From Cryptomeria japonica (taxonomy: Eukaryota; Streptophyta; Pinopsida; Cupressales; Cupressaceae): DNA of 64,000 nucleotides. Where the stretch lies: positions 248,243,218 through 248,307,217 of the forward strand of contig NC_081406.1 of assembly GCF_030272615.1 (NCBI RefSeq), in the 5' to 3' direction. Made by a program: the position numbers and the translations under genes. Every line of letters begins with the position of its first letter. Positions within the stretch are counted from its first letter, which is position 1. A model generated the notes under the pieces. That model worked only from the letters and a program-made list of their open reading frames with translations, was not told the DNA's origin and did no database searches. This document shows positions 10,798 through 22,612 of the stretch, one piece after another.

Positions 10798-11184
10798 TGA
10801 TACATATAAGAAATGAGAAAGGAGCACGTTATCACAAGGATTTAGCCCCCAAGTGTGAGATAAGCCCAAGGATAATAGACACAAAACACAAAGCACAAGG
10901 TGACTTCACTTTCCTTGGGGTCAGTATGCTGTATGATAATTCATGTATATCATATGTATGTATGCATAATTGTTCTTCATTCCCCAATCAAGGAAGGTCA
11001 CCTAGAAGAAGGGAACACATGTGTCTTTTGAGTCAACATAAGAGAGACCAAAAGAGATCTCAATGTTTTGCATCGTCCTCAAGTAGACAACACAAAGGAC
11101 AACAAATAGGAGAATGAGAATAACACATAGAAGAAGTAACAAAAGAGATCAAGAGAGGAGGAGAGAGTCTGCTATGCTAATGAA

Positions 11185-14100
11185 CTAGTCTAGCACGTCA
11201 TCTACCCCCCGATCTTGCTGATCAATATTTCGGGAAGGCAGGAAACATGCTAGAGGAGGAACATCCAACACAGCAGATGGAGCTATCACAAGATCCAAAC
11301 AAGGGCTATGTTCATGTTCCGAGCCACATTGTTCTTGTCTAGGAGCTAGGATAAATGCTTTAGAAAATTCTTTAGATAAATGGTTATCAACATCAACATA
11401 TTCATACTCACTATCAGAATGAACAGGAGTAACATTTTCATCATGAATAATATTTTCATCATGAATAACATTTTCATCTATATCATCATCAAGATTTATA
11501 AAAATAGGATCTTTAACTTGCACAGGATCAAGACCGTCATGCATCTTATGTTTAGGAGATTTCGGCTCAATCATCGGATGAGGAGAAAATGGAATAATAC
11601 TGGTTGAAGGTGTTTTTGGGGATCGCAAAGTTTGAGCTCTAAGACGACGCTTTCGTCGGCGTTCACGTGCAGAATGATTCCGTCTAGTCTTAGTAGGGAG
11701 TTGAGAAGATTGAGGAGGAGGAATGTTCTCATCCTTTTCACTTGGGTGTTTAGGTTGTGGTCTCTTAGGTTGAACAATAGGAGAAGAGGAAGGTCTCTTC
11801 TCTCCATAAGAGGAAGGAGGAGGAACTGCTCCATATAAAGGAGGAATATTTGGTTTAGGAAGGAGACCAAGTCCATCATGACGAGGAGGGATAGGTCTAC
11901 TTTTAGGAAGTTTATTAGATATAGGCATAGTCACATCCATAGGGATGGGTTGGGAATCTTCTTGAGGAAAGACATTAGTTTTATCTTTCAAAGGAAGAAC
12001 TTCAAGAACGATAGGAATGTCAAGTTTGGGTGTTCTAGGTTCACTTAGAGATAGGATCATATCTTTTTTCCACTTTTGATAAGATTTGAAAAGATGATCA
12101 CTTCGTGGAGGAAGAGATTGGAATTGTTTAGGCCATAAGTAATCAATAGGAACGCTAGAAGTTCTTTCAGCTGGTTTAAAGAGACTATGATTGACAGTAA
12201 CAACTTCACCATTATGGGGAAATTTCAAACACTTGTGAATAGGAGAAGCAATAGCTTTCACGGAAGATAGCCAAGGATAGCCTAGCTTCACACGAAATTG
12301 TTCAGATGACGGAATAATAGAAAAGTCCACATCAAGGGATTTGTTATGGACCTCAATAGGTAATGTAATAGAACCAATTGCAGGAGAAGAAAATGCATCA
12401 AATAGTTTCACAACCACATTTGTTTCATCATAGATCACTTGATTCAATTGCAAAGTAAAAAGAAATTCTTTAGTAATGATATTAACCATACAAGAAGGAT
12501 CAATAAGCACTCCACGGCAAGGTGTATTCTTGACTTTTGCAACTATATATAAAGGACCATCAGGTGCCCTGATAGTTTCACTGGAATCCAATGTGATGGA
12601 AGGTTCTTTAGGGATTTTCTACTGCTCTACAAAGTTAATCACATTCGGAGTCATAGACACAAGATCATCAAGTGAGACAGAGGAATCATTAGTATCAATT
12701 GCATTAGAGGTATGAGAAGGTAATGGATCAGTAAAAATCTGAAGATTTTGGTTAGGAGGAGCTACAGAAGTGTTGCCTTTATCATTCACACTAGAAACAG
12801 AGATAGTATTATTATCAATCAAATCTTGAATTTTACCCTTTAAAGCAAAACATTTTTCAGTATCATGCCCAGGTTGACGATGAAATTGACAAAAAGATTT
12901 GTTATCAGAATAGGGTGAGTTAATCTTTGTAGGATCTATTTGCCTTATAGGAGGAAGAGTAAACACATTTTATTCCAATAACTTATTCATAATACTATGC
13001 AATGATTCATTCAAAGGAGTAAACTTTCTTTCTTTCTTGAAAAACTTAGAAATAGGAGGCACACCTGATGCCGCATTCACATTGTTGTTGATGATGTTTT
13101 CATAAAATTTAATGGACTCTCCGTTTGGTTTAAACTTCCCAAATGGTTGTTGACTACTATCACCCTTATCACTCGGAGCCATAGGATTTGCTTGTTCCAT
13201 TTGACTCACAGTCAGTTGATAATTGTGAAGAGTTGCGCACAACTGTTGGAAAGAAGTAAACTTAGAAAACAGAAGTTTTTCTCTAATATCTTTTTGTAAA
13301 TTAGAAATAAAGATTCTTTGAATATCATTGTCAAGTACTGGAAAAGAAATTTGAGCATACAAATGCTTATATCTACCAATGAAATCAGTCACTTTTTCTT
13401 TAACACCTTGTTTACAATGCATTAAATCAATCAAAGTAACTTTAGGACTTATATTGTTTTGAAATTGTTGAATAAAAGCATTTTCAAGTTGTTCGAAAGA
13501 AGTAATAGAATAAGAAGGCAACGAGCAATACCATTGTAGGGCTTTATCTCTTAATGTTCTAGTAAACAGTTTTGCAAGCAACCTTTGGTCATAAGCAAAA
13601 TCAGTACATATTGTTTGAAAGGTCTTAACATGTGTTAGAGGATCACCCTTACCATTATAAAGCTCCAAATGCAGAATTTCAACATGTTTAGGGGGGATAG
13701 CTCGAACAATGTCAAGAGAAAGTGGGCTCGCCACATCAAATGTGGGCACACTAAACTTAGATTGATTCATAGAGGCAATTTGTTGCTGTAAAGAAGAGAC
13801 AGTTTGTGCAAGATTGTTAATGGTTGCTTCAGTCGAAGAGTTCATATTAGACGTGTTAGATTGTGATGGAGGTGTTATGTTATTGAAATAAGGTAGAGAG
13901 TACGGTGGTGGGACACTATGATAGTTAGTCATAGGAGATGATTGGAAAGGAGGAACACTACAAGGAGGAATGGAATGGTTAAATGAATTGCCCCCTTGCG
14001 TCATGTTTATTTGTGGAGATATAATAGGAACACTCATTGAAGGAATGAATGAAGAAGTCGGATTGAATGAAGGAAGAGGGTTGATTGAAGAAGAGGGATT

Positions 14101-14625
14101 GCCCCCATGACTGGTGATCATAGGAGGAATGTCTTGTATTGAAGTAGTCATTATGTTTGATGTAAAAGTAGGTATACTAGCAATAGGAGTTGTCAAAGGA
14201 ATAGAATGATTAACTTGAGTAGGAGGTTGAGTATAACCTAAGGTTTCGGCACAACTTTTCATAGGCATCACATTCGAATCCACAATGTGTGCAATACCAT
14301 GCAAAATATCAATTCCATTCTTATCATTTTGAACCATACATTTTAGACCCTCAATTAAAGGAAGAGCTTGACTATCGGGGTATTCTTGAGACATCCATTG
14401 TTGAAAATCATCAAATTGGTTATCCAATTTCGAAAGTTGTTCTACAAAAACCTCATGGAGAGCTTCTTCATCATTAAGAGGATTAGAGGAATTACCCATG
14501 TCCTCATTAAAAAGGCCATTCAAATTAGGTTCCATCTCCTCAGTAATTAAACCTTGGAAAGACTTAATTCTAAGGCTTCGTCTAACGGGAATAGTGTAAG
14601 TAGGACTTATTGTTGTAAAACTCAT
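11185..14625 (-). pseudogene. Ty3-B gag-protease polyprotein
   Basis: One frame runs from ATG at 14625 to the stop at 11185 (~1147 codons) with only two premature stops, TAA at 12967-12969 and TAG at 12616-12618. The N-terminal part is proline/serine rich. Codons ~310-490 match a Ty3 Gag capsid (DKALQWYCSLP, FIQQFQ, VTDFIGRYKHLY). A zinc-finger-like CQFHRQPGHDTEKC follows at ~12890. The third part is a retropepsin-like domain: VLIDPSCMVNII at ~12500 aligns with the DNGSG active-site region of Ty3-C, and LGYPWL aligns with LGRPWI. The D is followed by P-S-C instead of a D-x-G core, so protease activity is doubtful. A Pro/Lys/Arg-rich tail ends in VDDVLD. No polymerase follows. Confidence 0.88.
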
Positions 14626-15790
14626 GCACTAAAGAAAGAGAGAAGATTTTGAATTTTAGAGGTAGCAAATTTCAATAAAATTAGCCAATCTCCTAGATTT
14701 AAGCTATTAAATGCAATCAGGACAATCTCCCGAAATTTCAGAAAAAATGTCCAGGACTGTGGCGAACGGAGTGCACACGGTCCTCGCAACTTTTTTTGAA
14801 ATTTTCAGAGATGAAAGTTATGATGATTTTAAAGCTAATCTAAAAAAATTGAGTGATTTTACGATCTGTAGATAGGCCAAATTAAAGTTGCAATCTCAAA
14901 AATGAACCCTACCAAGATTGTTGAAAAATGCAAAATTTGAATTTTGAAAAAGAGAGGGAAACTGAAATTTTGAATTTTATGATTTTAGAGGGAATACTAA
15001 AAGCAATGCAAGTTTTGAAATTTAAATGTTGACTCAATTTCATGCAAAATTCAAATTTTGAAAATGGAAATCAAGGTTGTTACAATTAAACACTTAATTT
15101 CAAAAGTCACAAACTGCAAAAATTTGAATAAAGCACTGAAATTTCGAATGAATACCAACACACTTTTCAGATTTAGGACTGTAAGAAACACAATTTTGAT
15201 ATGAATTTCAATTTCAATAATTTTTGAATGATTAGAAGCCTCAATCCAAGCAATCACTAGACCAACTTCGACTTTAATTTTGAAAGTGTTAAAATTGGTA
15301 AAATCAGCCAAAATTCTGGATTTTAGCAGAAAAATACAATAAGATCTAGCTCCCGAAATTTCAGAAAAAATGTCGGGGATGAGGGCGCTCGGGGTGCACA
15401 CGATCCTCGCAACTTTTTTCCAAATTTTCATGGATGAAAGATATTGTGATTTTATTGCGGACTCCAAAGTTACAGCCGATTTGGAGGTGTTTTGATTAGT
15501 GAAATTATCAGTCAAAGGTTGAATCAAGGTGGTCTTGAAAATTAGGGTTTTGACATTTAACCACTTAATTTGCAGAATTAAAGCACAAATATGAATTGAC
15601 AATTTGCAATAGAAGGGTAGATCTGAAACAAGCATTAACAATTAAACATTTCACAATTTTAATTACGTAAAAAGAAAATTTTAGGGTTTTTATGCAATTA
15701 GCCTCTAAAATTTGCAAAAGATCAAACATGGAAATATAATTAGGAAAGCAAAATTTTCAGATCTAACCATGAATAATCAGAATGAGGATG
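14626..15790 (-). other. Ty3-B leader with two copies of a shared ~150-bp module
   Basis: No supported gene lies here. Two segments, about 14728-14876 and 15345-15505, are imperfect copies of each other (both hold AAATTTCAGAAAAAATGTC, a GTGCACACG block and CGCAACTTTTTT). Both also match a block inside the LTRs of Ty3-A (~4588-4750) and Ty3-C (~21925-22085 and 32580-32740). The leader is otherwise AT-rich. Confidence 0.65.
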
Positions 15791-15808
15791 TTCACGTCGG
15801 GTTCACCA
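15791..15808 (-). other. Ty3-B primer-binding site
   Basis: TGGTGAACCCGACGTGAA on the minus strand, three bases from the 5' LTR. It is identical to the sites of Ty3-A and Ty3-C. Confidence 0.8.
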
Positions 15809-15811
15809 AAA

Positions 15812-17042
15812 TGTAAAGCGGAAAAATCAAACCCTAGTTGTTCTCCCCTCCCCAACTCCAAGGAGAGAGAAGGGGGAGTCACTAGGGTTGATGGTTTTCA
15901 CTTAGGGGAGACTTTACATTCAAAAGAGGGGTTGAAACCCACAAGATCCAATCCCACACAATGCAAGATTGGATTCTAAATGAGTTTCAAGGGTTGTGAC
16001 ATCAAGGATACCCTCTTTTGTAAAGAATCTAGATAGAAAGATTGAACTAGGAATGCATGTAAAGTAGGAAAGATTCGCTTATAAACAGAGATAGGGATAT
16101 GGGATGAAGCTGCGGACCTGGAATTAGTAGTAAAATGTCGAGACGGTGCTATTTTGCAAATTTGAGAAAAAGTTGACGGGACAATGGCACCTGGCGTGCA
16201 CACGATCCTCCGAAAAATCCGCGAAATGAAGGGGGATCTGTTCATCTTTGCACAAGGATTCCAGATCTTCAATTACAGCCGCGTACCTACAACCTACACA
16301 CAGAAAAGAGAGGACGATTGGGGGGTTAGGGATGAGGGGTTTGCCTTTAGGTCAAACCCTGGTTTTGGAATTAATCAAGAAATGAGAATGTTGTAAATGT
16401 AAATGTTTGTAATGTAAACAAGTACTGATACCTTGTTGTAAGAATGTTTGTATTCTTACATGCGAAGGTGTAATGTATGTAGTATGTTGTATGTTGTATG
16501 TGATCTCCTCTTCAATGGTTGAATCCTTGTCTTGAATGCAACACCTAGCCTTGAATGCAGACTTAGAATGCTCAATTGCTTGAAGGAATGCTTGAATGCT
16601 TGAATGTTTGAATGTTTGAATATTGCTTCCGCATCCTGCTCTTGCTTATTTCCTTCCTCCCTTTCTAGGAGAGGAAAAGTAGTTTATATACTTGTCAATT
16701 AGGGTTGATAGACTGATTTTTCTGACCTTAGGCCGACTAGGAAACATTATTTCCCGAATTGCAAACTTAAAGACCTGATGCCCAAAAGAGACCGGGCCCA
16801 AAATAGGGCCAGGGACCAGGGCGCTGGGCACCCTAGTCCTGAAGGACCAGGGCGCTGGGTGCCATGGTCCCACCTCCTGGGACAGTAGGGTGCAAGGAGG
16901 GATCAGGCCAGGGTGCAGAAAAATGTAGTTTTTGGTGTCGTAAACAGGTTTCGGGGTCTCCATTCAGGTTCAACGTTGCGCTGCCATTGTGAAGACCCAA
17001 ATGCAGTCAAAATTGCAAGTGTCGCAATTGTAGGATGCTGCA
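15812..17042 (-). repeat. 5' LTR of Ty3-B
   Basis: The partner of 9208-10437, running from TGTAAAGCGG to GATGCTGCA. This is the promoter LTR for the minus-strand element. The outer flank repeats AATAG. Confidence 0.92.
16683..16690 (-). promoter_or_regulatory. TATA-like box in Ty3-B 5' LTR
   Basis: The minus strand reads TATATAAA about 350 nt from the LTR upstream edge. The same box is present in the other LTR at 10079-10086. Confidence 0.55.
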
Positions 17043-17204
17043 AATAGTTAAATTCTCCTGAAGTCCTTGAATGATTTCCTGTGCAGCCTTCAAATCATCT
17101 TCAAGTTTGATATTCTTCAACTTTTCTACATCATAATCTGCAAGAGCTATTTCCAATTGCTTTCTTAGGTTATCCATCTGTACCGGTGTCAGAATCTCCC
17201 TCAA
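17043..17204 (-). pseudogene. Copia-3 Gag fragment upstream of Ty3-B insertion
   Basis: This short coiled-coil segment begins MREILTPVQMDNLRKQLEIA and runs to the Ty3-B edge, where AATAG is duplicated. It is in frame with the segment that starts at 9207. The ATG lies only ~30 nt from the primer site, so the usual copia Gag N-terminus (UBN2-type domain) is absent. Confidence 0.7.
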
Positions 17205-17233
17205 GTTGTTGGGTTTTTGAAAAAGAAGGACCA

Positions 17234-17247
17234 GGCTCTGATACCAA
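17234..17247 (-). other. Copia-3 primer-binding site (tRNA-iMet type)
   Basis: The minus strand reads TTGGTATCAGAGCC, the common plant copia site complementary to initiator Met tRNA. The same site follows the Copia-2 5' LTR. Confidence 0.85.
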
Positions 17248-17248
17248 T

Positions 17249-17976
17249 TCTTAGGATTCCCAAAGATACTAAGAGGGTGGGGTGAATTAGTATCTTGTCA
17301 GTTAATAGATTTTTTGTCCTTATTAAATAAATTGCATTCCAAAATAGTGTACGGGTAAACAAAAATTAATGTAGTAAATAAGAATAATAAGCACAACATA
17401 GAAACCACACCATAAAACACAATATTTTTAACAAGGAAACCCAGTGTGGGAAAAACCTCAGTGGGATTTGTGACCCACAATATTCACTCACTGGCCAGTG
17501 AATGGATATTACCTACAATAGGGGCCTCCACATGCAGGAAGGCCAACTGCCTAAAGATCACTGCTAAATTAGAAAAGAAGTCACACTGACTCACAAAATG
17601 GATTATGCAAATCCAATATAATGTACTGCTTTAGTTCAGCTTCTGCTATGCCAGGTTCAATACCGGTTTGAGCTCATACATTAACCAAAAACCTTACTCC
17701 AAAATCTACCTTAATATTCGCATGTTACTTCTGCAATATGTCCACACCTATAAATGATCTACAAGATCTCATACTTATATATGAGTCATATTACAATATG
17801 CCTTGTCGACTTACAAAAAGATATTACAAATAAATACAATATGCAATAAACAAAATCCTATCGGCCAGGGTGTCGGTAATCATCTTTGTCGTTGTCGGTG
17901 AACTATCTGCCAGTGTAGAGTCTGTCGGTGTCGGTGCCATAGGATTGAAAGGTTGCCATCAATGACAATACCTTCA
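17249..17976 (-). repeat. 5' LTR of Copia-3 (~728 bp)
   Basis: On the minus strand it ends CCTAAGA before the primer site (Copia-2 ends CCTAACA) and contains TAATTCACCCCACCCTCTTA, the counterpart of the CACCCCCCCC block in the other copia LTRs. The outer end is placed where a GGTATTGTCATTGATGGC block, typical of copia LTR starts, meets a TGAA. That edge is approximate. Confidence 0.6.
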
Positions 17977-18130
17977 ATCACCTACAATTTCTCATTGGAG
18001 TGTGCAATGCCAACACAATACTCATCAAAGTTGTCAAAGTTTTCAAAGTTTGGCTTCATTTGGATAAAATATGTAAAAGTTGCTCAATTGTTGTCAAAGT
18101 TGCTCACTTGCTGTCAAAGTTGTCAAAGTT

Positions 18131-20055
18131 GCAAGATAGGCTAGAATTGATTTAGTTCATCATGTTCATAAACCGACGTCATGAGCGCATCCGGGTGGGT
18201 AGGTTTACTCTAGAAATGCTCCTCTCATGCATCCCAAAGCGCCAAAATATCGAGTCATACCCTACAGGTGCGATCTCTGAAGTGCCCTTAGTCCAAAAAA
18301 ATATCAAACTTTGATGAATTGTTTCTTCCAATCCAAGTCACATATGATCAATCTATTTGAACATGTGGGGTTGTGTGAGGCTCCTCTATAATGCCCTATC
18401 TCAGTTTTAGATGACTCAGAGCTATTTTCAATTGGTAGCATTTTTTGCTTCCTGCAAAAATTGTCAGTTGCATGCAAGGCAAAGTGGTAAGATAGGATAG
18501 ACTTGCTTTGGTTCATCATGTACACAAACCAATGTCATGAGTGTGTCTAGGTGGGAATTTTTATTCTCCTCTCATGCATCCCAAAGGGTTATAACATCGA
18601 GAGTCATACCCTACCGACACGATCTCTCAAGTGCCCTGAGTCCAAAAAATTGTCAAAATTTGACAAACTATTTCTTCCAATCCAGGACACATAGATTGAT
18701 CCTTTTGAACCTGTGGGGTCACATGATGATCCTCTAAAATGGTCTATATCATTTTCTGACAACTCAGAGCCATTTTCAATAGGTAGTATTTTTTCGCTTG
18801 CTACAAAAACCGTCAGTTGCATGCAATGCAAAGTTGCAAGATAGTTTACAAATGATTTGGTTCGTCCTATGCACAAAAGATGCCACAATAACATCTGGGT
18901 GGGATTTTTTACGCTAGGTGTGCTCCTCTCATGCATCCCAAAGTGTCAAAAAATTGAGAGTCATACCGTACCGGCATGATCTCTCAAGTGCCCTAAGTCC
19001 AAAAAAATGTCAAACTTTGATGAACTATTTCTTCCAATCCAAAACACATATGATCGATCTATCTAAACTTTTGGGGTTGCGTGAGGTTCCTCTAAAATGG
19101 CCTATCTCAGTTTTTGATGACTCAGGGCCATTTTCAATTGATAGCATTTTTTCGCTTGCTGCAAAAACGATTAGTTGCATGCAATGCAAAGTTGCAAGAT
19201 AGGCTAGAGTTGATTCGATTAGTCTCATGCATAAACTGATGTCACAAGTGCATCCAAGTGGGTAGGGTTATGGTAGGCATGCTCATCTCATGCATCCCAA
19301 AGTGATGGAACGCCAAGAGTCATACACTACCGACGCAATCTCTCAAGTGCCCTGAGTCCAAAACAATGTCAAACTTTGATGAACTATTTCTTCCAATCCA
19401 GGATACATATGATCAATTTGTTTGAACCTCTAGGGTTGTGTGAGGCTCCTATACAATGGCCTATCTTGGTTTTTTATAACTTAGAGCGATTTTCAATTGA
19501 TAGCATTTTTTTGTTTGCTGCAAAAATAATTAGTTATATGCAATGCAAAGTTGCAAGATAGGCTAGAATTGATTCAGTTTGTCCTATGCACAAACCGACG
19601 TCATGAGCGTGTCTAGGTTGGTAGGTTTATGCTAGGCATGCTCCTCTCATGCATCGCAAAGCCTTGGAACATCGAGAGTCATACCCTACTAGTGAGATCT
19701 CTCAAGTGCCCTGAGTCCAAAAAAATATTAAACTTTAACGGACTGTTTCTTCCAATCCATGACACAAATGATCAATCTATTTGAACATGTGGGGTTTCAT
19801 GAGGCTCCTCTACAATGGAATATCTCAGTTTCTCAAGATTCAAAGCCATCTTCAATTGGTATCATTTTTTCACCTGCTACAAAAACCATCAATTGCATGC
19901 AATGCAAAGTTGCAAGATAGGCTAGAATTGATTATGTGCATCCTGTGCACAAACCGACATCACAAACATATTTAGGTGGGTAGGTTTATGTTAAGAATTC
20001 TTCTCTCATGCATCCAAAAGAATCACAACATCGAGAGCCATACCCTACCGGCATG
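18131..20055. repeat. Satellite array, ~356-bp unit, about 5.4 copies
   Basis: Repeat starts (anchor GCAAGATAGG) fall at 18131, 18487, 18836, 19194, 19553 and 19912, giving spacings of 356, 349, 358, 359 and 359. Each unit also holds CTCTCATGCATCCCAAAG, a CGAGAGTCATACC block and TTTCTTCCAATCC. The last copy stops abruptly at ~20055. Short ORFs in the array are not conserved between copies and are not genes. A run of GTCAAAGTT repeats at 18025-18130 precedes the array. Confidence 0.9.
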
Positions 20056-20629
20056 ATGTAGAAGTTGCTTGACAACGTTTTTTACAATAATGACATTTTT
20101 TTCTCAAATTGTATCTAGACTCAATCTATGACTCATATGACCCGATAACGACTCAAATAATTCTCCATGATTATACAACAATCAATCATGCTCATGATTG
20201 ACCTTTTGAATAATAGTCATGATTGACCTTATCACATCACATAAACTCAAAACATAGTCACAAAATATAGACACAAAAAATAGTCACAAAAACATGGTCA
20301 CATATTATTCAAAATTTACCTCTAAATATGGTCAAATCAACTCTTGGCTATTTGAATATACTAAAAATTTTCTTACAAATCATGTCATGGGCTTTTATAC
20401 AAAATTTGGCATTACAATATGTGCGATTTAGCTCATTGGCATTTTAATATACAAAATTTTGCATCTAAATATGTACAAATTTACTCATTACCATTTAAAT
20501 ATACAAAATTATGCCCCAAAACATGTACAAATTAGGTCAGGGCATTTATATATAAAAAAAATGAATATAGAACAATTCGTCGATGATATTTACAAAATTC
20601 TCAAAATCATTCTACTCTGAACCGTAGAA
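20056..20629. other. AT-rich interval between satellite and gene X end
   Basis: It contains no gene. It has a short direct repeat (CATGATTGACCTT at ~20200-20235) and two to three imperfect ~58-bp repeats around 20395-20530 (ATATACAAAAT ... ATGTACAAATT). It may include the 3' end region of gene X. Confidence 0.5.
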
Positions 20630-20672
20630 TCAATCAAGTGAGCCTTCAGGATCAACTGTAACCCATATTATG
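20630..20672 (-). pseudogene. Gene X, last coding segment (C-terminus)
   Basis: Removing Ty3-C and one TTATG copy lets the frame ending at 33005 continue here as IIWVTVDPEGSLD, then TGA at 20630-20632. The clean rejoining shows that the left flank of Ty3-C is the end of the same gene that continues at 33005. Confidence 0.7.
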
Positions 20673-22345
20673 TGTGTAGGGGAAAAAGCGAGACTAGGCC
20701 AACATGTCCTAATCCTACCTTTTGACACACATTGCGGAATACGAAAGAGCCTAGAGGTATCGCACAATTGGCTACTTCTTTTTGGTGAAAGAGAGAGCCA
20801 CGGGCTACCTATTAGGGTTTCTATTCCTTTTTTGTAATTGAAAGGTAAGATTATGCAAGTTCAATTCCTAACCCCAAAATGCAAGTATGAACTAATAACA
20901 AGATTGTAGAATTGAACTTAAACAATGGAAAGCTGCAAACACAAGGACAAGAAAAGAATGCAGATGCATACCCGGAGTCAAAATCTGAGTGAAAATGTTC
21001 GGGACGGGGGCGCGGGCGCCACTGTCCTAATTCTGTTCTTGAAAACTGCACCTGAAACTGCCACTTTGCAACCTGGAAAACTGTCAGAAATACTAAAAAT
21101 TGTTTTCTGTCAGGAGGACCAGAGCGCCCAGCGCCCCTGTCCCAGGGACCAGGGCGCCTAGCGCCCCTGTCCTAGGGACCAGGGCACTCCACGCCCCTAT
21201 CCTGGTCTTCTGCTCTGAAACTTGGTGTATGGTTCAGTCTCCGTCTGCTTCTTTCGGATCTGCAACTTGCGGTGTCGTTTGAATCCCAAAATCTACACTT
21301 ATATCTGAAAAGGTGTTTGGGCGGCTATATAGGGTTTTGCCTTAGTCAAACCCCCGCTTTGGTGATTTCCACCTCCATGAATAGCCAAGTTGTATTGTAA
21401 AAGTAGTGTGTGTGCAGACCTTGTGTGTGTGCAAGATCTAAAATGCAAGTAAGCAAACTAGAGCAACCTAGAAAGTAAACCCAAATTGCTTGTAAATGAC
21501 AATGTAAATGCTCCAAATCAAGATGTAGAGTGATCTAAAGCATGAATACAAATGATGTAAGGAAGCTTATGCAAACACATGAAAACAACATGAAATCATA
21601 CCCAACCCCAAGGGGGGGGGGGGTACAAGCCAATCTTCAGTCGGTGATCCCTTATTGCTCTTTAATGCCTTCAAAGCCCTAAATGGATGAATGAAATTGA
21701 TGGATGCTTGATGGATGGATGTTGAATGTTGTTGAAGTCTTCAAAGATCTGCTCTTTCGTTGCATAGAAGGTTCCTGAAAACAAAATTCGGATCCTTTCA
21801 AATGAAGAAAGAGAGGTCTTATATATGAAACCCTAGGTCTTAATTCCAACTTTTGGCCGACCTAGAGATTGAATATCCCGCCAATTTCTTGGGGTTAAGC
21901 TTTATTTTATGATTGGATCGCGCTCCTAAAATTTTGAGAAAAATGTCCGGGACCGTGTGCACTCCGGGTGCCATGGTCTCGGCAACTTTTCACCAGATTT
22001 TCAGGGCCGTCGGATATGATGATTTTAGAGAGAATCTCGAAGTTACAGGTGATTTCGAGATGTTTTGTCCCCCGAAATCAAGCCCCCAAGTTCAAAATAG
22101 GGCCTAATTAGGGTTTTTGATTAAATGATGTATTGGAGGAATAAAATGAAAGGGGCACACTTTAATGAAAGGGCCCACCTTTATGATGTGGAGGATGATG
22201 AAATAGGACCTTAGACTTAATTCATTTGATTAATTAAGTGCTAAAGGAGAAATGCAATGCAAAATGCAAACTGCGCCAAGGCGGGTGCTAAACTAGGTGT
22301 GAAATTGTACTACTTTAGCAAGTGCGTACAATTTACGACGCTAAA
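20673..22345 (-). repeat. 3' LTR of Ty3-C (1673 bp)
   Basis: It begins TGTGTAGGGG and ends CGACGCTAAA, where the partner ends CGACGCTACA; the terminal CA has mutated. It has three ~30-bp GC-rich tandem units at ~21117-21206, a poly-G run at ~21612 and a TATA-like box at 21818-21827 (minus). Confidence 0.92.
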
Positions 22346-22360
22346 TTTAGCCCACACTTT
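22346..22360 (-). other. Ty3-C polypurine tract
   Basis: The minus strand reads AAAGTGTGGGCTAAA adjoining the 3' LTR, one base different from Ty3-B. The region 22361-22960 has no supported gene; it is the 3' untranslated part of the element with the hairpin. Confidence 0.7.
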
Positions 22361-22574
22361 AGCGGTCATGAGTACTACGTGCATATGCAAGCTAAAGTAC
22401 AGGAAAGTAAACATTATTTAAAAAAGGATATATCCATAAGTTCATCAAACGAAGCCCCCAGTGGTATCTGCAGTACACAATTAGGAACCGCACCCTACAA
22501 GACACACGTTAGATCACAAAATCACCTAATACTTACTAAGAAAGTGATGAAATTTGTGAGTAGCTATATGCCCC

Positions 22575-22612
22575 CCCTGTTTCGGCTTGCTTATTAGGGA
22601 GGTGAAACAGGG
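22575..22612 (-). other. Hairpin near the Ty3-C polypurine tract
   Basis: Perfect 9-base arms, CCCTGTTTC (22575-22583) and GAAACAGGG (22604-22612), have a 20-base loop and follow a C-run after ATG. Position and surroundings match the Ty3-B hairpin. Confidence 0.6.

Larger units (their letters stand above)
9208..17042 (-). mobile_element. Ty3-B: complete Ty3/gypsy element with gag-protease only
   Basis: This 7835-bp element is bounded by LTRs of 1230 and 1231 bp and by a perfect 5-bp TSD, AATAG, at 9203-9207 and 17043-17047. Inside are a primer site (15791-15808), a ~1.2-kb leader, one gag-protease frame (14625-11185) and a polypurine tract beside the left LTR. There is no RT, RNase H or integrase, although about 5.4 kb of internal sequence is present. 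It therefore resembles the non-autonomous TR-GAG class of plant elements. It shares primer site, polypurine tract, LTR ends and leader modules with Ty3-A and Ty3-C. Confidence 0.92.
8430..17976 (-). mobile_element. Copia-3: decayed copia-like element split by Ty3-B
   Basis: Minus-strand parts at 8430-9207 and 17043-17976 belong together. When Ty3-B and one copy of AATAG are removed, the coiled-coil reading frame continues without a break (ENLTI before the insertion, ARNKRRELHEK after it). The right part has a 5' LTR and a tRNA-iMet type primer site. No protease, integrase or RT is visible, so the element is truncated on the left. The first part of Gag also seems deleted, because the coiled coil starts only ~30 nt after the primer site. 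Confidence 0.75.

Noticed and set aside
18131-20055. Satellite considered as a CRISPR array or gene family
   Set aside because: Units of ~356 bp are contiguous with no spacers, ORFs are not conserved between units, and the setting is a plant genome.
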